Translations under genes and position numbers: made by a program
Shown: positions 1-7,429 of the stretch, one piece after another
How the letters are laid out: each line of letters begins with the position of its first letter
Position numbering within the stretch: the first letter of the stretch is position 1
Notes under the pieces: generated by a model
The model's input: only the letters and a program-made list of their open reading frames with translations
Databases searched by the model: none
What the model was told of the DNA's origin: nothing
DNA from: a virus
DNA length: 28,687 nucleotides
IMG/VR virus record: IMGVR_UViG_3300007722_000079
Span: 1-28,687 of that record
Strand: one strand, 5' to 3'

Positions 1-46
1 ATACCAAGAGAAATTAATTTTTAAACAAACAAATAAATAAACAAAC
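1..46 (+). other. upstream edge and A-rich leader
   Basis: Frame 1 stays open for seven codons and then stops with TAA at 22-24, so this could be the last codons of an upstream gene, but it is too short to prove that. Bases 25-46 are almost only A and C with AAAC/AAAT repeats directly before the first ATG. There is no Shine-Dalgarno-like sequence; A-rich leaders like this recur before most genes in the window. Confidence 0.3.
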
Positions 47-304
47 ATGGAAACAAAAACAACATCATTTGATTTTAAGAAAATGGAAGAACAACGTTTT
101 GAATTTATCTTATATATCAATAATCACATTATTTGTCAAAGATTCTTTCATATAAGAGACTTTAATGAAGCGTCACCTAAATCACTTGAAATAAAACATT
201 TAATGGATTCTATTTGTGGGACAAATATAAACGAATTCGGACAAATGGGTATCATTCCAAACCACTTAAAAAAGAAATCAGTAGATTACGTGTGGGATAC
301 TTAA
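47..304 (+). CDS. small hypothetical protein, probably truncated by an in-frame stop
   Basis: An 85-residue product of no recognised family. It has no signal peptide or membrane segment and is a mixed charged/aromatic soluble protein (start METKTTSFDF, end SVDYVWDT). The ATG follows an A-rich leader. The same reading frame continues after the TAA at 302-304 without another stop until 536-538, so the natural gene was probably 163 codons. A single base change at the stop (TAT or AAA to TAA, for example) would explain this. It could be a real nonsense mutation, a readthrough site, or a sequencing error. Other genes here use TAA as a normal stop, so TAA is not reassigned. It is the first complete reading frame in the window and lies upstream of the helicase gene, from which a terminator separates it. 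Confidence 0.6.
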   Translation: METKTTSFDFKKMEEQRFEFILYINNHIICQRFFHIRDFNEASPKSLEIKHLMDSICGTNINEFGQMGIIPNHLKKKSVDYVWDT

Positions 305-538
305 AACCCATATGCTGAGGGTGAAGACCGTATACAAAGAAATGGAGGCGATAAAATTGATAACTTTCAATTTGAGTTAAGAATTGATAAGAAAATGGTT
401 GGTAAATCAATCTTCTCTGGAAATTTATTTCCACCAAAGGTTAGGTACGCTGTGGATATCAAGGAAATTATTCCTTCTATAATGAGCGAAATTAGAGCTT
501 ATTTAAGTCAAAAAAATTATACAAATGTGGTCGCTTAA
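305..538 (+). pseudogene. in-frame continuation of the first gene beyond TAA
   Basis: In the same frame as the preceding 85-codon gene, 77 sense codons follow the TAA (start NPYAEGEDRIQ, end KNYTNVVA) and finish at TAA 536-538. No ATG occurs before codon 395-397, so independent translation would drop the first 30 residues. The stretch has ordinary coding character (charged and hydrophobic residues alternate, no low complexity). The simplest reading is the 3' part of one 163-codon gene broken by a nonsense change. Its final stop lies in the loop of the terminator hairpin, which supports 538 as the true gene end. Confidence 0.55.
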
Positions 539-552
539 GCGACCATTTTTTT
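529..552 (+). terminator. intrinsic terminator overlapping a stop codon
   Basis: A perfect 6-bp GC-rich stem GGTCGC/GCGACC with a TTAA loop is followed by A and seven T. The TAA stop of the first reading frame (536-538) forms part of the loop. This separates the first gene from the helicase-RNR operon. Confidence 0.85.
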
Positions 553-580
553 AGTGTTAAAATAACATTTTTTAAAAATG

Positions 581-599
581 ACGAGGTAAAAATTGAATG
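581..599 (+). promoter_or_regulatory. Shine-Dalgarno-like GAGG before the helicase start
   Basis: GAGGT at 583-587 lies about 10 bases before ATG 597. It is one of the few purine-rich SD-like sites in the window and supports 597 as the start. An earlier ATG at 579 reads only two codons before TAA. Confidence 0.4.
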
Positions 600-2033
600 G
601 CAAAAATAAATAAAGATACATTAGAATACCTTGGGAATGATTATCAATATAGGTTGATAGCTCAAATATTATCGGATTCAAAATTTGGTAACTCTATAAT
701 TGATATTGTAGACCCAAATTATTTTCAAGAACCATATTTAAGGGTTGTTGCCGCTATAATAAAAGAAGCTAAGGAAAAAGATGATATCATTCCAGACATT
801 GGTGGTCTTAGAATTCGTATTCTTGATGATGTGTCAAATGACATGCAACAAAAGTATGCTATTAGAGAATTAGAGAAGATAAGTCAAGCTAGTTTACAAG
901 ATACTTTCAAAGTTCAAGATATTGCTATGAAATTTTGTAAGCAACAAGAATTAAAAAAATCTATCAAAGAAATCCAAAGTATTATTGATAAGGGTGATAT
1001 TAATGACTATGATGAATGTGAAGCTATTTTAAAGAAAGCACTTGAATACGGCCACGTAAAAGACGAGGGTATGGATATCTTTGATAATATCAAAGATGTG
1101 TTACGTGAAGATTTTAGAAACCCAATTAGAACAGGTATTAATGGTTTAGATGAATACATGGATGGTGGTTTATCTAAAGGTGAGTTAGCTGTTATCTTAG
1201 CACCTTTTGGTACTGGTAAAACCACGATGATAACCAAAATAGCTAACACAGCTATGAACGATGGTTATAAAGTACTTCAAATATTTTTCGAAGATAACCC
1301 AAAAGTTATTCAACGAAAACACTTGGCTTGTTGGAGTGGTATTGAATTGAATTCTTTATCGCAACACCAAGCAGAAGTTTTCGAGTTATGTCAAGAAAAA
1401 ATGTCATTACCTAAAGAAGGTAAAGGTATTCTTAAGCTTAAAAAATTCCCAAGTGATGGTACTACAATACCAATGATTCGACAATATATTAGAAAACTAA
1501 TAGCACAAGGTTTTAAACCAGATATTGTTTTATTAGATTATATTGATTGTGTACAACCATCAAAAACTTTTGCTGATGCAAACATTGGTGAAGGAAGTGT
1601 TATGAGACAATTTGAATCGATGTTGGATGAGCTGGATATGGCTGGTTGGACTGCGATTCAAGGTAATAGAAGTTCGATAGGTGCAGCGGTTGTTGAAGCC
1701 AATCAAATTGGAGGTTCTATTAAAAAGGGTCAAATTGGCCACTTTATTGTTTCAATAGCAAAAACGTTAGACCAAAAAGAAGATGGAACCGCTACCATGG
1801 CAATTCTTAAATCAAGATTTGGTAAAGATGGGGTTATTTTTGAAGATATAACTTTTGATAACGCTAAAATACAAATAGATATGGGTCAAAGTAGAGGTCC
1901 TAGAACAAGAGGTGAATTTAAACAAGACATTAAAGAATCAAATCAAGCAAGAGTTAATTCGGTTCTAGATGCAATGAAAAATAGAAAAGAAACTTTAATT
2001 TCCGAAGTTCCTAAAGAAACTGATAATCTCTAA
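597..2033 (+). CDS. replicative DNA helicase, DnaB/T4 gp41-like
   Basis: A 478-residue hexameric-helicase protein, close in length to T4 gp41. It would unwind the phage fork 5'-3' using ATP and work with a primase. The RecA-like core starts near residue 178 ([14 protein letters not shown]). Walker A is APFGTGKTT at 202-210 (Lys208, Thr209). The catalytic Glu is Glu232 in FFEDNP, Walker B is VLLDYID with Asp314, motif H4 has Gln355 in QGNRSS, and the arginine-finger motif is KSRFG with Arg407. Residues 1-155 are a helical N-terminal domain as in DnaB/gp41. It has no intein, although gp41-type helicases are a known split-intein target. It ends 22 bases before nrdB and probably shares its transcript. 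Family confidence is high; DnaB versus gp41 naming is less sure. Confidence 0.93.
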   Translation: MAKINKDTLEYLGNDYQYRLIAQILSDSKFGNSIIDIVDPNYFQEPYLRVVAAIIKEAKEKDDIIPDIGGLRIRILDDVSNDMQQKYAIRELEKISQASLQDTFKVQDIAMKFCKQQELKKSIKEIQSIIDKGDINDYDECEAILKKALEYGHVKDEGMDIFDNIKDVLREDFRNPIRTGINGLDEYMDGGLSKGELAVILAPFGTGKTTMITKIANTAMNDGYKVLQIFFEDNPKVIQRKHLACWSGIELNSLSQHQAEVFELCQEKMSLPKEGKGILKLKKFPSDGTTIPMIRQYIRKLIAQGFKPDIVLLDYIDCVQPSKTFADANIGEGSVMRQFESMLDELDMAGWTAIQGNRSSIGAAVVEANQIGGSIKKGQIGHFIVSIAKTLDQKEDGTATMAILKSRFGKDGVIFEDITFDNAKIQIDMGQSRGPRTRGEFKQDIKESNQARVNSVLDAMKNRKETLISEVPKETDNL

Positions 2034-2055
2034 TAATTATATTAAACAATTAAAA

Positions 2056-3009
2056 ATGTACGAACCAATTTTAACACCAAATGAAGACAGATTTGTTATA
2101 TTTCCGATTCAACACCAAGATTTATGGGCCTATTATGACCTAGTTAAAGAGGCTATGTGGACAGAAAAAGAAATTGACTTATCTAAAGATTTAGACCACT
2201 GGAATAATAAGCTAACTGATAACGAAAGGTTTTTTATTAAAAACGTTTTAGCATTCTTTGCGGCTTCTGATGGAATTGTAAACGAAAACTTAGCTGAAAA
2301 TTTTTTAAAAGAAGTTCAATATACTGAAGCAAAATTTTTCTATGGTTTCCAAATTATGATGGAAAACATACATAGTCATATGTACTCATTGTTAATTGAC
2401 ACATATATCAAAGATACCAAAGAAAGAAATGAGTGTTTTAAAGCTATTGAGTTTATGGCACCAGTAAAGAAAAAAGCTGAGTGGGCCTTGAAATGGATTG
2501 AATCTGAATCTTTTGCTGAAAGACTAGTTGCTTTTGCTGCTGTTGAGGGTATATTTTTCTCTGGGTCTTTTTGTAGTATTTTTTATCTTAAGTCAAGAGG
2601 TTTAATGCCTGGACTTTGTGATAGTAATGCCTTTATTTCTAGGGACGAAGCTTTACATTGTGATTTTGCTATTCATTTATTGAACAACCATATTGTTCAT
2701 AAACCATCATCAGAAAGAATTAGAGAAATTCTTTTATCGGCTTTAGAAATTGAAAAAGAATTCATCACTGAATCTTTACCTGTTTCACTTATTGGGATGA
2801 ATTCAGAATTAATGAAACAATATCTGGAATTTGTTGTTGACGGTTTATTACATCAATTAGAATGTGAAAAAGAATTCAACACTAAAAACCCGTTTGATTT
2901 TATGAATCAAATCGCTTTAAAAACAAAACAAAACTTTTTTGAGGGTCGTTCAACAGAATATAAATCAGCTGATTTAAGTGGTGCGATATCGTTCGATGAG
3001 GAAATTTAA
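2056..3009 (+). CDS. nrdB: ribonucleoside-diphosphate reductase, small (beta) subunit
   Basis: A 317-residue class I RNR R2 protein. It carries the metal cofactor and radical used by NrdA to reduce ribonucleoside diphosphates to deoxyribonucleotides. All six expected metal ligands are visible: Asp72 (ASDGIV), Glu103 and His106 (ENIH), Glu164 (AAVEG), Glu198 and His201 (SRDEALHCD). The radical tyrosine position is Tyr110 (HSHMY). The sequence resembles the eukaryotic-type R2 ([15 protein letters not shown]) more than E. coli NrdB. The C-terminal tail is acidic (SFDEEI), as needed for docking to the large subunit. The gene is uninterrupted, in contrast with nrdA, and precedes nrdA by 13 bases; nrdB-before-nrdA is the reverse of T4. 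Confidence 0.97.
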   Translation: MYEPILTPNEDRFVIFPIQHQDLWAYYDLVKEAMWTEKEIDLSKDLDHWNNKLTDNERFFIKNVLAFFAASDGIVNENLAENFLKEVQYTEAKFFYGFQIMMENIHSHMYSLLIDTYIKDTKERNECFKAIEFMAPVKKKAEWALKWIESESFAERLVAFAAVEGIFFSGSFCSIFYLKSRGLMPGLCDSNAFISRDEALHCDFAIHLLNNHIVHKPSSERIREILLSALEIEKEFITESLPVSLIGMNSELMKQYLEFVVDGLLHQLECEKEFNTKNPFDFMNQIALKTKQNFFEGRSTEYKSADLSGAISFDEEI

Positions 3010-3022
3010 TAAAATATAAAAT

Positions 3023-5167
3023 ATGAAAATAACGAAAAGAAACGGTAGTAAAATTGATTTCAACCCAAATAAAATTTTAACTAGAATAAAAAAACAATCC
3101 GAAGGGTTAAAAGTAAATGCGGATGAGGTGTTCATTAAAGTAACACAAGGTATAGCTGATGAAATGACAACGAATGAATTAGATGATTTGATTTCAGTGG
3201 TTTCCGAATCGTTGGCGATGAATCATCCAGATTATTCAAAATTAGCTGCGAATATATCAATTTCAAAACTTCATAAAGAAACAGAGGATTCTTTCATGAA
3301 AGCAACTAAAAAATTATACAACGCTGGGTTGTTAAACAATTTTTATTATAATAAGGTAAAAGAGAATATTGAATTGATTGAATCAGTGATTAATTATAAG
3401 AGAGATTTTCATTTTGATTATTTTGGTTGGTCTTCATTGAAAAATATTTACTTGTTAAAACTAAAAGATGGTGTTATAATTGAAAGACCTCAACATATGT
3501 ATGTTAGGGTCGCGCTTATGGTGACAAATACACCAGAAGATTTTATTGAAAAATACAATGATTTGAGTTTCCAGAGAGAAAGCCCAGCAACACCACTTAA
3601 AATGAATGTTGGGACAAATATAGGTCAAATCGCTTCATGTAATTTATCCATAGTTACCGATGATTCAACAGAAGGGTTACTAGATATTTTAGGAAGAATA
3701 GCTATTTCTTCATCAAAGGCTGAGGGTATTGGATTAGCTGTATCTAATATTCGTTCAAAAGAAAATAACGTAGGGAATTCAGATGGTAAAGCTGGTGGCG
3801 TTTTAAAATATCTTAAGGTTGTTAACGAAACACTTAGATTTTGGAACCAACGAGGTAAAAGACCAGGTTCAGCCGCTGTCTACATCGAACCATGGCACAA
3901 AGATATTTTTGATGTCCTAGATATGAGGAAAAAAACAGGTGATGAAACACTTAGAGCTCGTGATTTATTTTCAGCTCTTTGGATTTCTGATAATTTCATG
4001 AAAGCTGTAGAAACGAATGGTGATTGGTATCTATTTTGCCCTCACGACATCAAATCAGCTGGTTTAAAGCCTTTTTACGAGATTTATGGTGCTGAGTTCG
4101 AAAAAGAATATAATTTGGCCGTAGAAATGGGTTTAGGGGTTAAAATAAAAGCACATGACTTGTGGATAAAAATTATTGAATCACAAATTGAAACAGGTAT
4201 GCCTTACATGTGTTTTAAGGACCACAGTAATAGTAAATCAAACCAAAAAAACATGGGTATGATTCATTCTAGTAATTTGTGTGCTGAAATTATGGAAGTA
4301 ACTGATTATGAAACTACTGCGATATGTACTCTTACTAGTATTCCAGTTCAAAAATTTGTAATAGATAAAAAATATAGTTTCTTTGAGTTAGGTAGGGTAA
4401 CCCGTTCAATAACAAAGTCATTAAATATTGCTATTGAAATTAACGATTACTCAACACCAGAAGGTAGGAAAGGTGGGTTAGAGCAAAGAGCTTTAGGAAT
4501 AGGCATTCAAGGTTTGGCTGATGTGTTTGCTATGTTAAGACTTCCATTTGTTTCAGAAGAAGCTAGAACTCTTAACAGAAATATTTTTGAGACGATATAT
4601 TATAATGCTTTAAGACAGTCATGTGATTTGGCTAAAGAATCTGGTGAAACATATTCTGGTTATGAAGGTTCTCCTATATCTCAAGGTATCTTCCAGTGGG
4701 AAATGTGGGGGATAACAGAAGATAAGTTATCTGGTATGTATGATTGGAATGAATTACGAGAAGATATATTAAAATATGGTGTTAGAAATTCATTAACAAC
4801 ATGTTGTCCCCCAACAGCGAGTTGTCAAGTTATTGACACTAGGATTCACACTGAAAATGGTGTGAAATCATTTAAAGATATGCTAAAAGAAAATGATATT
4901 AATTGGGAATCATTAGAGGGTACTAACATACAACAATGGATAACCCTAAAACCATTTAATGTAAAAACAACTGATGGTTATGAAGAAGTTAATAAGATAA
5001 AATATAATGGATATTCTACAGTATATCAAATTGAAATGGAAGATGGTTCTATTTTTGAAGCAACATCAAACCATAAATTCAAAGTAAAAAGAAATGATAA
5101 AGAAATATGGGTTGAGGTTAGTGATTTAACCACCACGGACGATATATTAAATATTTTTGAAAAATAG
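3023..5167 (+). CDS. nrdA: ribonucleotide reductase large subunit, N-terminal part fused to N-intein
   Basis: A 714-residue product: residues 1-600 are the N-extein of class I NrdA and 601-714 an intein fragment. An ATP-cone-like domain opens the protein (KRNGSKIDFNPNKI). Catalytic residues are present: Cys206 (ASCNLSI), Asn418, Cys420 and Glu422 (SNLCAEI), and Cys435 (AICTL). The NrdA sequence runs up to the active-site loop CCPPTAS (594-600) and then changes abruptly to CQVIDTRIHTENG, a typical intein block A. This half lacks the C-terminal barrel strand, the radical-transfer tyrosines and the tail cysteines, so it cannot work alone. It needs the product of 6271-6879, joined by trans-splicing. 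The gene ends with TAG, 45 bases before the endonuclease gene. Confidence in both identity and split is high. Confidence 0.96.
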   Translation: MKITKRNGSKIDFNPNKILTRIKKQSEGLKVNADEVFIKVTQGIADEMTTNELDDLISVVSESLAMNHPDYSKLAANISISKLHKETEDSFMKATKKLYNAGLLNNFYYNKVKENIELIESVINYKRDFHFDYFGWSSLKNIYLLKLKDGVIIERPQHMYVRVALMVTNTPEDFIEKYNDLSFQRESPATPLKMNVGTNIGQIASCNLSIVTDDSTEGLLDILGRIAISSSKAEGIGLAVSNIRSKENNVGNSDGKAGGVLKYLKVVNETLRFWNQRGKRPGSAAVYIEPWHKDIFDVLDMRKKTGDETLRARDLFSALWISDNFMKAVETNGDWYLFCPHDIKSAGLKPFYEIYGAEFEKEYNLAVEMGLGVKIKAHDLWIKIIESQIETGMPYMCFKDHSNSKSNQKNMGMIHSSNLCAEIMEVTDYETTAICTLTSIPVQKFVIDKKYSFFELGRVTRSITKSLNIAIEINDYSTPEGRKGGLEQRALGIGIQGLADVFAMLRLPFVSEEARTLNRNIFETIYYNALRQSCDLAKESGETYSGYEGSPISQGIFQWEMWGITEDKLSGMYDWNELREDILKYGVRNSLTTCCPPTASCQVIDTRIHTENGVKSFKDMLKENDINWESLEGTNIQQWITLKPFNVKTTDGYEEVNKIKYNGYSTVYQIEMEDGSIFEATSNHKFKVKRNDKEIWVEVSDLTTTDDILNIFEK
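4823..5164 (+). other. N-terminal half of a split intein (114 residues)
   Basis: The first residue is Cys601 of the preceding product, the splicing nucleophile, in CQVIDTRIHTENG (block A). Block B is near intein residues 79-88, with the TxxH motif in EATSNHKF (Thr81, His84). The fragment ends after VSDLTTTDDILNIFEK, about where Hint domains are cut in natural split inteins. It has no endonuclease domain and no blocks F/G; those are encoded at 6271-6375. Confidence 0.93.
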
Positions 5168-5212
5168 TTGGTGGTTTATCGGTTTGGTTGGTATTTATAG
5201 CTAAAGAAAATT
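5168..5212 (+). other. spacer between nrdA-N and endonuclease gene
   Basis: A 45-base gap with several GGTTTGGTTGG-like T/G repeats and an A-rich run before ATG 5213. No intron-like structure, terminator or clear SD is visible, so transcription from nrdA-N probably continues into the endonuclease gene. Confidence 0.4.
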
Positions 5213-6274
5213 ATGAAAAATTTACCAACCAAACCATCACCATTCAAAATTGAGTATTGGTTAAAAAAAGGTTTTAGTAACGATGAATCTATTGAAAAAG
5301 TCAGGATACATAGGTTAAAATGTATTAGAACTTTAGAGTCATTTATTTATAACCATGGAGAGATAAACGGGTTATTAAAATTTAAAGAATTTTGTGATAA
5401 AAGTAAACATACGTTAGAAAGTTTTATGAAAAAATATGGTAAGGAAGATGGTAAATTAAAGTGGGATGCTTATTTAAAAACTAAAGATTCGAATAGTGAA
5501 AAATGGGCCTTAAAGAAATCAAATGGTGATGTTTATAAAGCTAATGAAATTTTAAAAGAACGTAAAAAAAATGTTATTGTGACGTTAGATAAATTAATAA
5601 TAAAATATAATGATATTGAATTAGCTAAAGAAAAATTAAAAGATATAAATAAAAGAAAAGATAGTTCATCTCTAAAATATTTTATAAAAAAAACAAACGG
5701 GGATTTAAAATTAGCTACTATATTATATAAAGAACGCTCATTAAAAAAAGATTGTATGAGTATTAATTTTTTCCTTAAAAAGACAAACGGGGATTTAAAA
5801 TTAGCTAAAGACTTACAAGTTAGTGAGTTAAACAGAAGAAATATTAGTTTTTGTATAGCATCTAAAGAATCTTTAGTTTATTTTATACCACTATATAAAT
5901 ATTTACGTAAAAATGGTTTTAAGCGAAGTGACATATTTTTAGGTGTTAATGGTTCATATGAATATAAGTTACACGATGTTGATAAAAATATAACGTTCTC
6001 TTATGATTTTACAGTCCCATCATTAGGTTTAATTATCGAATATCATGGTGAAAAATTTCATCCAAATATCAAAAAATATGGTGTTAATAAATTAAGGGAA
6101 AATAGATGGGGTAAACACTTTAGATTAGATTTAGATAAAAGCATCTTAAAAGACAAAACTAAAAAAGAATTAGCTATAACAAATAACTTTGAATATATTG
6201 AGTTATGGTCATCTGATTCAGAAGAAATAAATAAAGAGAAAATAATTAAATTTTTAAAAATAAATAAGTTATGA
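5213..6274 (+). CDS. free-standing homing endonuclease, Vsr/DUF559-like, inside split nrdA
   Basis: A 353-residue Lys-rich protein. Residues 10-32 (FKIEYWLKKGFSNDESIEKV) look like the small N-terminal DNA-binding module seen in phage homing endonucleases. Residues 40-210 are about six imperfect ~30-residue repeats (TLESFIYNHGEINGLLKF, TLESFMKKYGKEDGKLKW, KKTNGDLKLA twice), probably DNA-contacting. The C-terminal 215-349 part has the nuclease core: Asp265 in YDFTVP, then LGLIIEYHGEKFH with Glu276, His278 and His283, the Vsr/DUF559 style of PD-(D/E)xK fold. Such enzymes (EDxHD family) are known within split-intein fractured phage genes. It should cut intein-free nrdA alleles and spread itself. 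Its stop overlaps the start of nrdA-C (ATGA). The nuclease family is inferred from motif shape; the homing role comes mainly from position. Confidence 0.85.
   Translation: MKNLPTKPSPFKIEYWLKKGFSNDESIEKVRIHRLKCIRTLESFIYNHGEINGLLKFKEFCDKSKHTLESFMKKYGKEDGKLKWDAYLKTKDSNSEKWALKKSNGDVYKANEILKERKKNVIVTLDKLIIKYNDIELAKEKLKDINKRKDSSSLKYFIKKTNGDLKLATILYKERSLKKDCMSINFFLKKTNGDLKLAKDLQVSELNRRNISFCIASKESLVYFIPLYKYLRKNGFKRSDIFLGVNGSYEYKLHDVDKNITFSYDFTVPSLGLIIEYHGEKFHPNIKKYGVNKLRENRWGKHFRLDLDKSILKDKTKKELAITNNFEYIELWSSDSEEINKEKIIKFLKINKL
5693..5807 (+). repeat. 25-bp direct repeat within endonuclease gene
   Basis: A 25-base stretch encoding TNGDLKLA is identical at 5693-5717 and 5783-5807, exactly 90 bases (30 codons) apart. 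It marks a recent duplication of one DNA-binding repeat unit. Confidence 0.85.
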
Positions 6275-6375
6275 AAATAAAAACTATAATTAAGGGTGAT
6301 ATAAAACCTACTTGGGATATTGAGGTTCCTAATGTTAATCATTATATCATGGAAAATGGGTGTGTAAGTCATAAT
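6271..6375 (+). other. C-terminal half of a split intein (35 residues)
   Basis: Block F is DIEVPNVNHYIMENG and block G is NGCVSHN followed by Ser. The penultimate His34, terminal Asn35 and +1 Ser36 nucleophile are all present, as expected for an active Hint splicing domain. The 35-residue length is usual for natural split C-inteins. Confidence 0.94.
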
Positions 6376-6879
6376 TCAGCTCGTGTTATTGGTTCAAACG
6401 AAGCTTTTGAACCGTTCACATCTAATTTATATGTTAGAAGAGTAACTGGTGGTGAATTTGCTATGGTAAACAAACATTTAGTTAGGGAATTGGAAAACGA
6501 GGGGTTATGGAATAGAGAGATGTTAAATGAATTAATTAAAAACGATGGTAGTGTTCAAAATATTCCATCAATAAGTCAAGAATTAAAAGATATTTTTAAA
6601 ACAGTTTGGGAAATATCACAAAAATCTCTTATTGAAATGTCTGCTGAAAGAGGTCCGTTCATCGACCAATCACAGAGTCTAAATATTTTCTTTCAAACAC
6701 CAACTGTCGGTAAATTAACAACATCACATATGTTGGGGTGGAAATTAGGTTTAAAAACAGGTCAATATTATTTGAGAAGTCAACCAGTTGAAATGAAGTC
6801 TAAACACTTGGCTATTGATTTAACAACAAAACAAAAATCGATAGATAGTCAATTCGAATGTTTCGGTTGTTCTTCGTAG
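6271..6879 (+). CDS. nrdA: ribonucleotide reductase large subunit, C-intein fused to C-terminal part
   Basis: A 202-residue product: residues 1-35 are a C-intein and 36-202 the last part of NrdA (SARVIGSNEAFEPFTSNLYV). After splicing, residue n becomes n+565 in a 767-residue enzyme, within the normal class I size range. Tyr166/Tyr167 in QYYLRSQP become Tyr731/732, equivalent to the E. coli radical-transfer pair 730/731. The C-terminal tail ends CFGCSS with Cys197 and Cys200, the pair that re-reduces the active site. The ATG overlaps the endonuclease stop by four bases (ATGA), so its translation is probably coupled to the endonuclease. It could not function alone. A strong terminator follows 44 bases downstream. 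Confidence 0.96.
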   Translation: MKIKTIIKGDIKPTWDIEVPNVNHYIMENGCVSHNSARVIGSNEAFEPFTSNLYVRRVTGGEFAMVNKHLVRELENEGLWNREMLNELIKNDGSVQNIPSISQELKDIFKTVWEISQKSLIEMSAERGPFIDQSQSLNIFFQTPTVGKLTTSHMLGWKLGLKTGQYYLRSQPVEMKSKHLAIDLTTKQKSIDSQFECFGCSS

Positions 6880-6923
6880 TCACAACTGAGATTACACCAC
6901 GTTATAGTATAAGTTAAATATTC

Positions 6924-6947
6924 AAAGGCCCTAATAGGGCCTTTTTT
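6924..6947 (+). terminator. intrinsic terminator after nrdA
   Basis: A nine-pair stem AAAGGCCCT/AGGGCCTTT with loop AAT leads into a T run ending at 6947. It closes the helicase-nrdB-nrdA unit and separates it from the virion gene block. Confidence 0.9.
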
Positions 6948-7041
6948 ATTTGCGTATTTACTTACAAAAATAGTTTAGTACCATATTTATGTAAAAATAA
7001 AGAATATAAAACTTTTATATTCAAAACTAAAACAGAAAACT
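6948..7041 (+). promoter_or_regulatory. AT-rich leader of the virion gene block
   Basis: Non-coding and strongly AT-rich, between the terminator and the gp25-like gene, ending in an A-rich run before ATG 7042. A promoter for the baseplate genes is expected here by position, but I see no sequence I can name as one with confidence. Confidence 0.35.
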
Positions 7042-7428
7042 ATGGCTAATGGTCGTTTTATAAACATAAACTACCCCTTCAAAGATAGTAAACAAGGTTT
7101 TTTTATCGATTTAAACGCTGATGATAAATCAGCGATAAAAGCTGACCTCATGCATTTAATCCTAACTATTAAAGGTCAAAGATTGTATAACCCAGATTTT
7201 GGTACAAATTTAATGAGGTTTATTTTTGAACCAAGTGACGGTTTCACATTTGAAAAAATAAAAGAAGAAATAACTACTCAAGTAAAAAAATACTTACCAA
7301 ACCTAGATATAACAGTTATATCTGTTGAGCAATCAACGGAAAATGATTATGCTGCGGTTTTAAGACTTGATTATACAATAACAGATGATGTGTTTACGAC
7401 ATCAGATTTCGTAATAATAAACATTTAA
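7042..7428 (+). CDS. baseplate wedge protein, gp25-like
   Basis: A 128-residue protein of the GPW/gp25 family (T4 gp25 is 132 residues), the inner-wedge protein that starts sheath attachment and assembles with gp6-type proteins. Family signature: a central KADLMHLILTIKGQRLYNPDFGTNLMRF segment around residues 33-60, where the loop ending in PDFGTNL is the conserved hallmark, then amphipathic helix FEKIKEEITTQVKKYLP and a C-terminal beta hairpin (DYAAVLRLDYTI). It is the first gene after the nrdA terminator, with only one base between its stop and the next ATG, and is followed by its usual assembly partner. Confidence 0.9.
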   Translation: MANGRFININYPFKDSKQGFFIDLNADDKSAIKADLMHLILTIKGQRLYNPDFGTNLMRFIFEPSDGFTFEKIKEEITTQVKKYLPNLDITVISVEQSTENDYAAVLRLDYTITDDVFTTSDFVIINI

Positions 7429-7429
7429 T

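Noticed and set aside
305-596. Separate small gene starting at 395
   Set aside because: The frame is continuous with the upstream gene and the coding character begins before 395, so an interrupted single gene is simpler.
5165-6274. Programmed frameshift or group I intron instead of a split intein
   Set aside because: Both intein halves have complete terminal splicing motifs, the inserted gene has its own start and stop, and the C-half has its own ATG. No intron-type structure is needed to explain the junction.
6880-7041. A tRNA or small RNA gene between nrdA and the baseplate block
   Set aside because: Only a terminator hairpin and AT-rich leader are visible; no cloverleaf or conserved T-arm sequence was found.
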